DNA of 64,000 bases from VXNE01 sp965217825 (GTDB lineage: Bacteria > Pseudomonadota > Gammaproteobacteria > Pseudomonadales > Azotimanducaceae): positions 62,001-126,000 of the forward strand of contig OZ244571.1 in NCBI GenBank assembly GCA_965217825.1, given 5' to 3'. Position 1 is the stretch's first letter. Each line of letters opens with the position of its first letter. The translations under genes were made by a program, and so were the position numbers. Of the stretch, positions 34,571-42,878 are shown one piece after another. The notes under the pieces are model-generated. The model did not search any database and was not told the origin of the DNA. It worked only from the letters and a program-made list of their open reading frames with translations.

Positions 34571-35650
34571 TTGAAGAAGACACATTGGGTGGTGGTTTTG
34601 GCCTGTGTCCTGAACTCGGCGGCGGGACTCGCGGAGGACGGGGTCGTTTGCGACCGGTTCCAGATCAGATGGGCACTCGAAGGACGTGACCTGTTGCTAT
34701 CGATCGACACGGATTTGCCGGATTACGCAAAGATCACGGTTACCGTCAGCCGGCTCTACCATGAGCTTGGAACTGCGAATGCCTATGGCCGAGACTACTT
34801 CGGTGTCCGATCTGATCCCGTGTCGCGATGGAGAGAACCGAGGCGAATCAAGTTGGACGATCAAGCGTGGAGCGACGACCTTGAGGCGCATCAGGCTCGT
34901 ATGGCGAAGTTGGGTGCGGATTTCGCGTTCAGGATCGATCGCATCGAAGACGATATCAAGATTCGGGCCGTCCTGCCCGTGCGCCAAGATCACTCGGCAT
35001 TCGGCGGGCGTGGAAATCCGGGTCTATCGGGCGCCGCAACGACTACGAGATCGGACATAGGGGTGTTCGTCGAAGCCGAAAGGCGAGTCCCTTTTCCGAT
35101 GGACGCTGGACGATTGGTCCCCGAGTCCTCAACGACTGTGGGGGGTCTGGAAGTGGTTGAACTGGCCGGCGCCTTGATCGTCGCGGCCAATCGGCAGAAA
35201 GAACCAACGCAAGGGTTGGCGGACGCGGTAGTGAAGGACCAGGGAATTGAGAGGGTGAACGAGGTCGGACTGGCTATGTGCGCGACGGCGGCACGGAACT
35301 TTGAAGAGAGCGGCGGCGTGGCTCGGCGTCTGGGATGGCCGGATGGCGAGACGGGAGAGGCGTTGGAAGCAGCGTCATTGGCCGCCACAGCGGTGATCGC
35401 GACAATGTTAAAGCAAGGACCCTTGTCAACCGAGTTGACCGTGAATCAGATCCGACGATGCGCGAAGCTGGATCGACTGGCTCAGGGTCTTGAAAACATA
35501 AACAGAGTCGTTTCTAGGAACCCGGCGATTGCCAGGTTGGCAGCAAACCTAAAAGGATATGAGCCACTGAAGTCATCGATCATGCTTGCGCGACAAGCGC
35601 AGGAGACTGCGATGAAAACTATCCGCGAAGTTGGCGTGGAGACTAGGTGA
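34571..35650 (+). CDS. Secreted or periplasmic hypothetical protein
   Basis: A 359-residue protein with a clear signal peptide: basic KK at residues 2-3, hydrophobic VVVLACVLNSAAG and a likely cleavage after GLA (about residue 22). It starts with TTG. The mature part begins EDGVVCDRFQIRWALEGRDLLLSIDTDLPDYAKITVTVSRLY, which reads as a beta-sandwich-like domain, and the last 120 residues are helical (AASLAATAVIATMLKQG, LARQAQETAMKTIREVG). I recognise no family. It is the first gene of the accessory region after the tRNA-Leu, and its base composition is lower in GC than the core genes. It is intact. Confidence 0.7.
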   Translation: MKKTHWVVVLACVLNSAAGLAEDGVVCDRFQIRWALEGRDLLLSIDTDLPDYAKITVTVSRLYHELGTANAYGRDYFGVRSDPVSRWREPRRIKLDDQAWSDDLEAHQARMAKLGADFAFRIDRIEDDIKIRAVLPVRQDHSAFGGRGNPGLSGAATTTRSDIGVFVEAERRVPFPMDAGRLVPESSTTVGGLEVVELAGALIVAANRQKEPTQGLADAVVKDQGIERVNEVGLAMCATAARNFEESGGVARRLGWPDGETGEALEAASLAATAVIATMLKQGPLSTELTVNQIRRCAKLDRLAQGLENINRVVSRNPAIARLAANLKGYEPLKSSIMLARQAQETAMKTIREVGVETR

Positions 35651-35939
35651 GGGAGCGGGTTTGCCGGACGACGATCAAGTTGATTTGGCGGGGCGTTATC
35701 ACGTGGCTGGAGCCCCTTGCACAATCGTAGGACGTGCGGGAGGGCTTGATGGGCAACGATAGTGACGTTGCGAAGGTCGCGTGGCGGAGGCAGTATCGCG
35801 CTGGACGAAGTTCTAGCGCGACCGATGTCGGGACTTCCTGCACGCTTACGCGTATCGGGACTTCGGCTCGGGGACGGCGCGTGACACGACATGTGACGGA
35901 GTGCCCAGGTTGGAGCGCTTAGAGAGGAGTACGGAGATC

Positions 35940-36527
35940 ATGCCGAACATCGAGGAGGTCAAGTCCCAATTGTCTGGGTGGGAGGCTGCGAAGGGGTGGG
36001 CAGCAAAACCGGAGGTAGATGAACTGCCGAAGGTCCTTTGGGATGACGAGAGTATTCGGGGCGCACTTCAGGGGAGCTACGGGGGTGGCTCAGGACTTCT
36101 GGTGGCAACGGATCGACGATTGGTGTTCGTCAACAAGAAGTTCATTGGCGTAAAGGTTGAGGACTTTGCCTACGACAAGGTGACTTCGATTCAATACGAA
36201 CTCAACATTCTTTCGGCGGACGTAAAGATCTTCGCCTCGGGTAACGCAGCAGAGATTGAGAGTGCCTTGCCCAAGCACCAAGTTAGAGAATTCTGTGAGG
36301 TTGTCCGGGGGATGATCTCGGCGGCCGCGGCATCGATTCATGCTACAGACGCTAGTGTCGGGGTCGTAGCAGAAACGGCTCCTCCGGGGAGCGCCGGGAA
36401 AGGCGGCACTGCGGGCGTGGTCGAAATGGCCGACGCGCTGGAGCGACTCGCGCAGTTGCGCGTCCAGGGGCTTCTCTCGGAGGAGGAGTTCGAGGAGCAA
36501 AAACGAAGGCTCCTTGACGGACCATAG
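35940..36527 (+). CDS. Bacterial PH-domain protein with C-terminal SHOCT motif
   Basis: A 195-residue soluble protein. Residues about 30-120 match a YokE-like bacterial PH domain (VLWDDESIRGALQGSY, GLLVATDRRLVFVNKKFIG, YDKVTSIQYELNI), and the last 30 residues form a SHOCT helix pair (MADALERLAQLRVQGLLSEEEFEEQKRRLL). A Gly/Ala-rich linker (about 125-160) joins them. Such proteins bind partners at the membrane or act as oligomerisation scaffolds; the function is unknown. The ATG at 35940 follows AGGAG and GGAG sequences. It is plus-strand like the secreted hypothetical upstream (289 bases away; nothing recognised between them). Confidence 0.85.
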   Translation: MPNIEEVKSQLSGWEAAKGWAAKPEVDELPKVLWDDESIRGALQGSYGGGSGLLVATDRRLVFVNKKFIGVKVEDFAYDKVTSIQYELNILSADVKIFASGNAAEIESALPKHQVREFCEVVRGMISAAAASIHATDASVGVVAETAPPGSAGKGGTAGVVEMADALERLAQLRVQGLLSEEEFEEQKRRLLDGP

Positions 36528-37620
36528 CAGAGGTGGCTCCAAGGGAGGGCGAGTGTTGCGGGTGGCGTTTAGGAGTAGATGCCCTTCAGAACAGACGCCC
36601 CCGGACGATCCTGTGGGACGACTGGCGCGTCACCCATGACGACATGCAGTAGCGCACCGAGCGAGTATCTCCCCCTCGTGATTCGACAATCGCGCAAGAT
36701 GATGGGTAGTTCAACTGCGCAGAGGCGTGCCATCACGACATCTTGAGGCTGCACCTACCGCTGAATGCCGCGGTCAGGCGACTGAACCGGCGATTGTGAG
36801 GTTCTGTCGTTCGACACGGGAGGTGCTGACCCCGGTCACCACCTTGGCGCATCGTCTGCAATCCCGCTATCTCCCCCAGGCGGGGGTTCGATCTCGAAAT
36901 CCCGGCGACATCCGCCGCCGGCGCGTCCTCCCTCGCGCGGCAACCTATTCCCCGGACGCATGCCGGTCAACGAGAGAGTGTCTATCGCCTTGCTAAACGC
37001 CTCCACGGGGAGCCCCATCGACCTACGGTCGTCGTGGAATTTCGGGGAAGCGAATGGGCGAGCGGCCGCGCCCCGAGGCCGCTTGAGGCGGCCGGGACGG
37101 GCGTGGGTAGCTAAGTTGTAATGGGCGATCCGTCGCCTCGCATGCTGCAAGACAGAACGGAGCCGCAGCAGTGCTGCGAATTGCCCATGACGCCATTTGC
37201 GCTGCCGTCCATTGCGGCGGCTGCGACGTGTCGTTGCCGACAGTGGCCGCGAGCCCGGTTTCGGCGCGACGCTGGTCACGGCCGCGGTAGCCCGCACGGC
37301 TGGGGAGAATCCTCCCTAGCCTCCGTGACGCGTCGCGCCACGGCAAGGTCAACCTCTTGCGCCGGGCTATCGCCCGTCGCCCGCGCGGTGAGCCCCCATC
37401 GGAAGCGATGTGGCCCATCGTGCCCTTTCGGTGCGTCTGCCCGGACATCGCGATTACAGCGATGTGGCACTGGGTCCGCCTTTCGGCGCCTGTCGGCCTT
37501 CGCCGACTCACGCTGCAGAGCAGCAGTGAATGGCGCGCACTTTAGCACCGCATCACGAAAGCGGCACTAGGAAAATGTTTAGCAAACCCTTGCCGCCACT
37601 GGCCTGGAGGCCGATTTTGG
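36528..37620. other. 1.1-kb region without a recognised gene
   Basis: Short frames occur on both strands, but none shows a family, a good start, or steady coding character. A minus-strand stretch near 37020-36836 (MGLPVEAFSKAIDTLSLTGMRPGN) and another near 36754-36569 look protein-like and may be gene remnants. A small GC hairpin (CCCCC/GGGGG) sits at 36873-36886. The impression is of decayed accessory DNA. Confidence 0.5.
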
Positions 37621-37708
37621 CGCCTGTCACTACCCATATATTTCCGTGCTCTCACCCGCGATGCGGGCCCTGCGACGGGGGCCACAACCGGGTGTGTAGT
37701 GACAGGCG
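37621..37708. repeat. 13-bp perfect inverted repeat
   Basis: CGCCTGTCACTAC at 37621-37633 and its exact complement at 37696-37708 enclose 62 bases that themselves contain GC-rich complementary runs (GCGGGCCC, CGGGGGCC). It could be an RNA hairpin or the ends of a very small element; no target duplication is evident. It overlaps the 3' end of a doubtful minus-strand reading frame. Confidence 0.5.
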
Positions 37709-38139
37709 TTGCTCCAGCGCCTCTTTTCGCCTTTCTCCGTCTCCGCGCTAACGCTCATTCGACAATGCCCATCCAGGAAACACCACCACCCTCCCTGTAA
37801 CTTGACTGAGTTCCTCGAACACGCCTCGACTAGGCTGGCGCCAGCGAAGCTAGAATTCGCAATTCGCGATGACGGTATTCGAATGCTGTGACAGCATCCT
37901 GATATCCCAATTCTCGCGACGCAAGTCCCTCTCCGCCTTCTGGGGACACGTACCGCATCACCAATGAAACTAGTCTTCTGACAGATCTCCCCCGCCTCGT
38001 TGCTGGCTGTCGAACTCAGGATGTCGATCCCCCCGAAGCCCACGTCACAATCCGCCAGTGGCACTTCCTCAGGCAAGGCAACTGTCGCCCACGGTTTCAA
38101 CGCGCGACTCGTGTCCCATCTAACCGTGTCCCCGTGCAT
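37630..38139 (-). CDS. Possible hypothetical protein downstream of the lipase
   Basis: A possible 169-residue protein. Residues 1-75 (from MHGDTVRWDTSRALKPWATVALPEE through VGFGGIDILSSTASNEAGE) have normal protein composition; the remainder is rich in Cys, Arg and Ser and looks less convincing. The frame starts 44 bases after the lipase stop on the same strand, so a cotranscribed partner is conceivable. The frame is also open upstream into the lipase gene. I recognise no domain, and the overlap of its 3' end with a 13-bp inverted repeat makes the end doubtful. It may be a decayed gene. Confidence 0.3.
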   Translation of the reverse strand: MHGDTVRWDTSRALKPWATVALPEEVPLADCDVGFGGIDILSSTASNEAGEICQKTSFIGDAVRVPRRRRGTCVARIGISGCCHSIRIPSSRIANSSFAGASLVEACSRNSVKLQGGWWCFLDGHCRMSVSAETEKGEKRRWSNACHYTPGCGPRRRARIAGESTEIYG

Positions 38140-38183
38140 TCCCAGACCATTCGCTCGTTTGGTTGCGTGGACGATCTTGGGAC

Positions 38184-39122
38184 TCACTTTGGTTTCCTGG
38201 GGCCAAGCGTTCCCATAGGAAAAAGCGGTTCTCCACACTGTGCCGCTCCTGCAGCGCTTCCCACCTGTTTGCGATAGCACTCAACGCTGTGGTTCCTGAG
38301 TCGCCTACCCAGGAACAATCCCAGTCGCCAGACGACGTACAACCAAGTCGAGCCCCATCTATGCGGACTGTCTGATTCACCAGACGTCCCGATCACACTC
38401 GGATTATCTGCGTAGCCCATCCAACGTGGGGGAACGAAAGGCACTATGTCTCCAGATGCCTGCACGTGTGCCTGGGGCGACCAAACGAAAGGGGGAGAGA
38501 GTTGCATGTGCACATCGCTGAAGCGTGGAGAGCCGAAAGTGCAGAGAGCGGATCTGGCCTCGAATCCGACAAGTCTTGCCGTAATCGCCGCGACAGCACC
38601 GCCGAGTGAATGTCCTGTCAGGAAGAGCCTGTCAATTCCCTGGCAATCTTGCTCCCTCATCCGATTGATCAGCTTTGGTACTATGCGAACCGTTTCCTCA
38701 AAGAACCCACGGTGGAGTCGCCCACCGAGATGAGGGCTGAATTGCAACAAGGATGCCTGAAGGTTGACGCGCCAGTCATACAGAAACGCTGTGCCGCGGA
38801 AACCAATAAACAGCGTTTTCTTTGCAATCACACCTACGGCGACAATACCCCTTTCCTCGACCAAAAAGTGACCAAGATCCAAACCTTCAAGGTATTGCTC
38901 GACACTATTGTCGGTGCGACCCGCAATGACATCGGGATAGTGAACGCAGGGGATAACCTGTACTCGCCTGCGAGAATCTATGTCGAATCTCGTAACCGAA
39001 TAGTATGCGAGTTCCGACACTAACGAACAGAGATACCTAACTGTCGAGTTGCTCTCTGGATTCAGATCATCCGAATGGATAGAGTTGAGCAGCTCATAGA
39101 ACTCGTCGAAAGCGTAGGCCAT
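38184..39122 (-). CDS. Lipase class 3 family protein
   Basis: A 312-residue alpha/beta hydrolase of the Lipase_3 (fungal lipase-like) family. The strand LFIGFRGTAFLYDWRVN (about residues 104-120) precedes the nucleophile elbow FLTGHSLGGAVAA (about 166-178). The acid is probably Asp in QASGDIVPFVP (about 221-231) and the His in RLRNHSVECY (about 276-285), the usual spacing. There is no signal peptide, so it is probably cytoplasmic or released by other means. In an accessory island such lipases can be effectors or defence-associated; nothing here proves that. The ATG is followed directly by MAYAFDEFYELLNSI. Confidence 0.88.
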   Translation of the reverse strand: MAYAFDEFYELLNSIHSDDLNPESNSTVRYLCSLVSELAYYSVTRFDIDSRRRVQVIPCVHYPDVIAGRTDNSVEQYLEGLDLGHFLVEERGIVAVGVIAKKTLFIGFRGTAFLYDWRVNLQASLLQFSPHLGGRLHRGFFEETVRIVPKLINRMREQDCQGIDRLFLTGHSLGGAVAAITARLVGFEARSALCTFGSPRFSDVHMQLSPPFVWSPQAHVQASGDIVPFVPPRWMGYADNPSVIGTSGESDSPHRWGSTWLYVVWRLGLFLGRRLRNHSVECYRKQVGSAAGAAQCGEPLFPMGTLGPRKPK

Positions 39123-39429
39123 GTGGACATCCTAGGTAGCAATGCAAGGCGGCGCCCGTGGGGAGAGCGCCTCCCTTCCAATCGACGCCTACGATAGGTG
39201 CTCCGAAAACATCATGTCAAAACGGCGCGCTTAGCTCCCAGCTACGCCAGTCTGTCGCTTTCCGGCGCAGGGCGCCACTTCGACGAATCCTACGACCACG
39301 GAAATACCAGGCTCACCTGCCGGCCCGTACATTGCTCAGTCGATCTGGAGTCGGGTCGGGCGGGCTCGATGCACTTCCCCATCCCTCGCTCTCATTTCGA
39401 TTCGTTCGCTACCAACAAGAACGCAACGC
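39123..39429. other. 307-base intergenic region
   Basis: Lies between the lipase start and the stop of the RES-domain gene on the same strand. It presumably holds the lipase promoter. I see no gene, repeat or clear promoter sequence. Confidence 0.5.
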
Positions 39430-40878
39430 CTACTGTTCGCTCCGGTACCGATATACGCGATGGACGTCAACGTCGTATCGAGCCGCTTTCACATGATGCA
39501 CAGCGACTCGATCCGGCTTCACGCGTAACGTGATTTCTCGCAAATCATCATCTTCCGCGGACACGGACCGCCTCAATGTCGACACCCGACGATCAGCCAA
39601 GCCATTTTTGGTTTGTTCCTCCTCGAGCGCAAAATCCGACCTCGCTACCCGCTCCCACACATGGTAATCCGTCTCCCACCCATCCTCGGTGTGATAACCC
39701 GATGAAGCATCGATCTCGATACCGTCGGGCAATCCGAATATTGCAACGCGTGATGCCTTCCGGAACAGGACCATGTTGCTCTCCTCCGCATTGCCCTGCG
39801 CAGACGGATACAGAATTCCATCCAGCACAGGTGTCGACCGAGAGGCGAGGTAATCGGCGACCACCTGCGTTGCGAGATACTCGAGCGGTTCATCATTCGG
39901 CATGACGGGTCTTACAAAGCGCTCCCTCAGGCGCTCCAGGAACCTTGCTCGTTCTAGCCGATAGATGTACTCCGAATCGAACACGCTTCCCTGAATGAAT
40001 ACCGACCGTAGCGCGTTCACATCCAGAAGGAGGACTTTTCGCACGATCTCAAACTCGCCCACAACGACACGACTTCCGACCGGCGGCCGGACTTCGCTCG
40101 TAGCAACACGGGGATCGGTGGCCCCGTAAAACACTCCGATTCCATGTGCGTTCATGCGCCCTGCCCTCGCCTCGGCTGGCGGAGGCGGCCCCAAGTGCAG
40201 GTCAGGCCGCTTGAGCGCCTCATCGAGCATCGCCGACCCCTGGAATACACGCGCCCGATACAGCGATGCTATCTCCTTTCCCGGCCCTCCTTCGACAATC
40301 ACGGGGTTTCCCCCGGGGCTGCGGTGCCCGTCCAAGCCCTGGAATATCTCATCGAGGGTAGCTTCCGCCGCAGTTCCGAAAAATCGGGCTTCAGACTTGA
40401 GATTGGCTTCGAAATTGCTCCATTTTTCGCGATATTCGATGTCGTCTGGCTCCTTTTCCTCATAACAGCACTCCGCCCCGAATCGGGCTTCTTCCCCCAT
40501 CTGCGCCATCTCAATGTCGCAGTGAAGATCTTCGAGAACCCGTCTCATGTCCTCGGCGACTTCTTCCTCGACCTCGGCCGCCGAGGCAATCGCGTAGGTC
40601 GCCAGCTCGCCCTCACGCTCCCAGTGGTAGTCCGATTCCTTCATCATCGCGTATTCCAGCGATGACGGTTCCATGGGGGTACACCGGTAGTGTTGCTCGA
40701 AGGCGGCATCGACATAACCGCTGATCTCATTGATCGACATCGTCGCTCCCGCCGCGCCGCAATACCCGCATGTGTTTCGCTCGCCCAATCTCTTCACCTC
40801 ACCGCGCAAATGCGGTTCACCAACGCAATCCGCACACAATCGACGTTGCTCGATGTCAGCAATGTCGGCCCAAGTCAC
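39430..40878 (-). CDS. RES-domain protein with N-terminal HEPN/RES-type zinc-ribbon region
   Basis: A 482-residue protein. The N-terminus carries two CxxC pairs (RLCADC and NTCGYCG, about residues 14-42), followed by a helical region (about 45-170) as in HEPN/RES-N proteins. The C-terminal RES domain (about 215-385) shows the Arg in LYRARVFQG, the Glu in VATSEVRPP, and the Ser in LYPSAQGNAEESNMVLF, the three family residues. RES domains degrade NAD+ in MbcT/Xre-RES systems. No Xre/MbcA antitoxin is adjacent. GTG at 40878 has GGAGG about 8 bases upstream. A complete IS1380 element ends 90 bases upstream of the start, so the native promoter may have been displaced. Confidence 0.85.
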   Translation of the reverse strand: MTWADIADIEQRRLCADCVGEPHLRGEVKRLGERNTCGYCGAAGATMSINEISGYVDAAFEQHYRCTPMEPSSLEYAMMKESDYHWEREGELATYAIASAAEVEEEVAEDMRRVLEDLHCDIEMAQMGEEARFGAECCYEEKEPDDIEYREKWSNFEANLKSEARFFGTAAEATLDEIFQGLDGHRSPGGNPVIVEGGPGKEIASLYRARVFQGSAMLDEALKRPDLHLGPPPPAEARAGRMNAHGIGVFYGATDPRVATSEVRPPVGSRVVVGEFEIVRKVLLLDVNALRSVFIQGSVFDSEYIYRLERARFLERLRERFVRPVMPNDEPLEYLATQVVADYLASRSTPVLDGILYPSAQGNAEESNMVLFRKASRVAIFGLPDGIEIDASSGYHTEDGWETDYHVWERVARSDFALEEEQTKNGLADRRVSTLRRSVSAEDDDLREITLRVKPDRVAVHHVKAARYDVDVHRVYRYRSEQ

Positions 40879-40967
40879 CGTTCCACCCTCCGTTAGCCCG
40901 CGCACAGCCGCCCTCTCACACGTGGCCTCGATCGCGGACTTTCGTCTTTTGACATCGCCCGTTCTAA

Positions 40968-42678
40968 CCCGGATTTCTCAAACAAGGGTGTTTGGAGATG
41001 GGAGAATGTGCTATAACCCTTTGATTGACAAATAAAAAAGAGGAACAGCATGGATTCTCCCACCGCGACAGACTGTAACGCGCCGCGGCTGCGCTGCGCA
41101 ACCCCGGACGGCGTCCGCCCGCGGCGTTTCGAAGCCGATTTCACGGGCGGCGCGCTGACCGCCGACGGCGGCGCGCTGCTCATGGGCCTGGCCAACCAGT
41201 CGGTCGGGCTGTTCCGCCGGGTGGCGGCCTGCTTCTCCGACCACCGCGACGCCGCCTATGTCGTGCACGAGGTGGAGACGCTGGTGGGTCAGCGCATCCT
41301 CGGCCTGACGCTGGGCTACGAGGATTTGAACGATCACGACGCGCTGCGCAAGGACCCGCTGCTGGGCGCGGTGCTGGGCCGCTTGGAGAAGCGCCGCGAC
41401 GACTGCGAGCCGCTGGCGGGCAAGAGCACGCTGAACCGGCTGGAGTTGGCGGCGGCGGCGCGCCTGGATCGGAAGCATCGCAAGGTGGTGGCGGACTTCG
41501 GGCGCTTCGACGCGCTGCTGGCGGAGTTGTTCGCGGAGCGCTTCCGGGCGCCGCCGAAGGAGCTGGTGCTGGACTTGGACGCCACCGACGTGCCGCTGCA
41601 CGGCGGCCAGGAGGGGCGCTTCTACCATGGCTACTACCGGGAGTACTGCTACCTGCCGCTGTTGGTGTTCTGCGGCGTCGAGCGCGACTTGGACGCGCTG
41701 GCGGACCGGCTGCGCGCGCGCTGGCCGGACGCGCGCCTGATCCTGCGCACGGACTCGGGCTACTGCCGGGAGGAGATCCTGGCGTGGTGCGAAGGCCGGG
41801 AGGGCGTCGATTACGTGATCGGGCTGGCCAAGAACCCGCGGCTGAAGCGGATGATCGAGGGCGAATTGGCGGACGCCCGGCAGAGCGCGCGCGAGACCGG
41901 CGAGGCCGCGCGGCGCTTCGCGGACTTCCGGTACGCCACGCTCGAATCTTGGACGCGCGAGCGGCGGGTGGTCGCCAAGGCGGAGGCGCTGCCCGGCGCC
42001 GGCGTTGCCGGCGCGAAGGACAATCCGCGCTTCGTCGTCACGTCGCTGCCGGCCGAGACGCATCCGGCGCGAGCGCTTTACGAGGAGTTCTACTGCGCCC
42101 GCGGCGACGCCGAGAACCGCGTCAGGGAGCACAAGCTCGACCTGTTCTCGGCGCGCTGCTCGTGCAACCTGTTCGACGCCAACACGCTGCGCCTGTACTT
42201 CTCCACCCTCGCGCTGATCCTGTTCAACCGCCTGCGCGACGCCCTGGCGCGAACCGCCGACAAGCTGGCGAGCGCCTATCCCGGCACGCTGCGGCTGCGG
42301 CTGCTGAAGATCGGCGCGCGCGTGCGCGTGTCCGCGCGCCGCATTCACGTCGCCATGGCCGGCGGCTGTCCCGACAAAGCCGCGTTCGCGGCGGCGTGGC
42401 GCGCGCTTGTTCCGACCTGATGCGCGGCCGACCGGCCCGAACAATGCTTGCGCCCGCGCGAACGACGCGCCCGGTCGATTGCGCGCGCCCGAACCGCCGC
42501 CGCCGTCGGACAACGCCGAAGACCGGCCGCCGCCGGCCCGTTGTCCGGCCGACCGCCCCAATCGACGGCCGCGCCGCCACGATATCCTCGCCGCGCCGCC
42601 AATCCGCCAATCGGTCGCCGAAACCCCCCGACCTCCTCCCGATATGCGACCGTCGCCCCGGTTTATGAGAAATGCGGG
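40968..42678 (+). mobile_element. Complete IS1380-family insertion sequence (1711 bp)
   Basis: Ends: left CCCGGATTTCTCA (40968-40980) and right, read inward, CCCGCATTTCTCA (42666-42678), 12 of 13 identical. It is flanked by a perfect 4-bp target duplication CTAA (40964-40967 and 42679-42682). It contains one intact plus-strand transposase gene (41050-42420) with 258 bases of downstream non-coding DNA. The extremely GC-rich gene body stands out from the neighbouring genes, suggesting recent acquisition, and all parts are intact, so it may be active. Its end sequence is shared by the small element between ompR and envZ. Confidence 0.95.
41050..42420 (+). CDS. IS1380-family DDE transposase
   Basis: A 456-residue transposase. 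FTGGALTADGGALLMGLANQSVGLF (about residues 31-55) is the family N-terminal hallmark. The DDE residues are in LDLDATDVPLHGGQEGRFYHGYY (first Asp, about 176-198), LILRTDSGYCREEIL (second Asp, about 232-246) and FYCARGDAENRVREHKLDLFSARCS (Glu, about 347-371). The start ATG is preceded by AGAGGAA. It has no frameshift and full family length. Its products would also act on the related ends of the 242-bp element at 13756-13997. Confidence 0.95.
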   Translation: MDSPTATDCNAPRLRCATPDGVRPRRFEADFTGGALTADGGALLMGLANQSVGLFRRVAACFSDHRDAAYVVHEVETLVGQRILGLTLGYEDLNDHDALRKDPLLGAVLGRLEKRRDDCEPLAGKSTLNRLELAAAARLDRKHRKVVADFGRFDALLAELFAERFRAPPKELVLDLDATDVPLHGGQEGRFYHGYYREYCYLPLLVFCGVERDLDALADRLRARWPDARLILRTDSGYCREEILAWCEGREGVDYVIGLAKNPRLKRMIEGELADARQSARETGEAARRFADFRYATLESWTRERRVVAKAEALPGAGVAGAKDNPRFVVTSLPAETHPARALYEEFYCARGDAENRVREHKLDLFSARCSCNLFDANTLRLYFSTLALILFNRLRDALARTADKLASAYPGTLRLRLLKIGARVRVSARRIHVAMAGGCPDKAAFAAAWRALVPT

Positions 42679-42878
42679 CTAACTGTTTGGGCAAACGCCA
42701 ACGATCAAGCGATGGTCTCGCGAGCGCTACCCGCAGCTCGTACGTCATCTAGTCGACCAAAAGAACTCGCTCGACTCCAATTCCTCAACCAACCAATCAG
42801 TATCCACATTTTGCATGTAGACGACGAGTTTCTGTCCAGGCTTATCCGCCGTTTTCCTTGTTGTTCATCCGGATCCCT

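Noticed and set aside
36836..37297. Minus-strand frame with MGLPVEAFSKAIDTLSLTG
   Set aside because: A short protein-like stretch only; the remainder lacks coding character and no start signal was found.
41011..42561. 516-residue minus-strand frame opposite the IS1380 transposase
   Set aside because: Composition is Arg/Ala/Gln-rich without family features; the plus-strand transposase has all DDE motifs.
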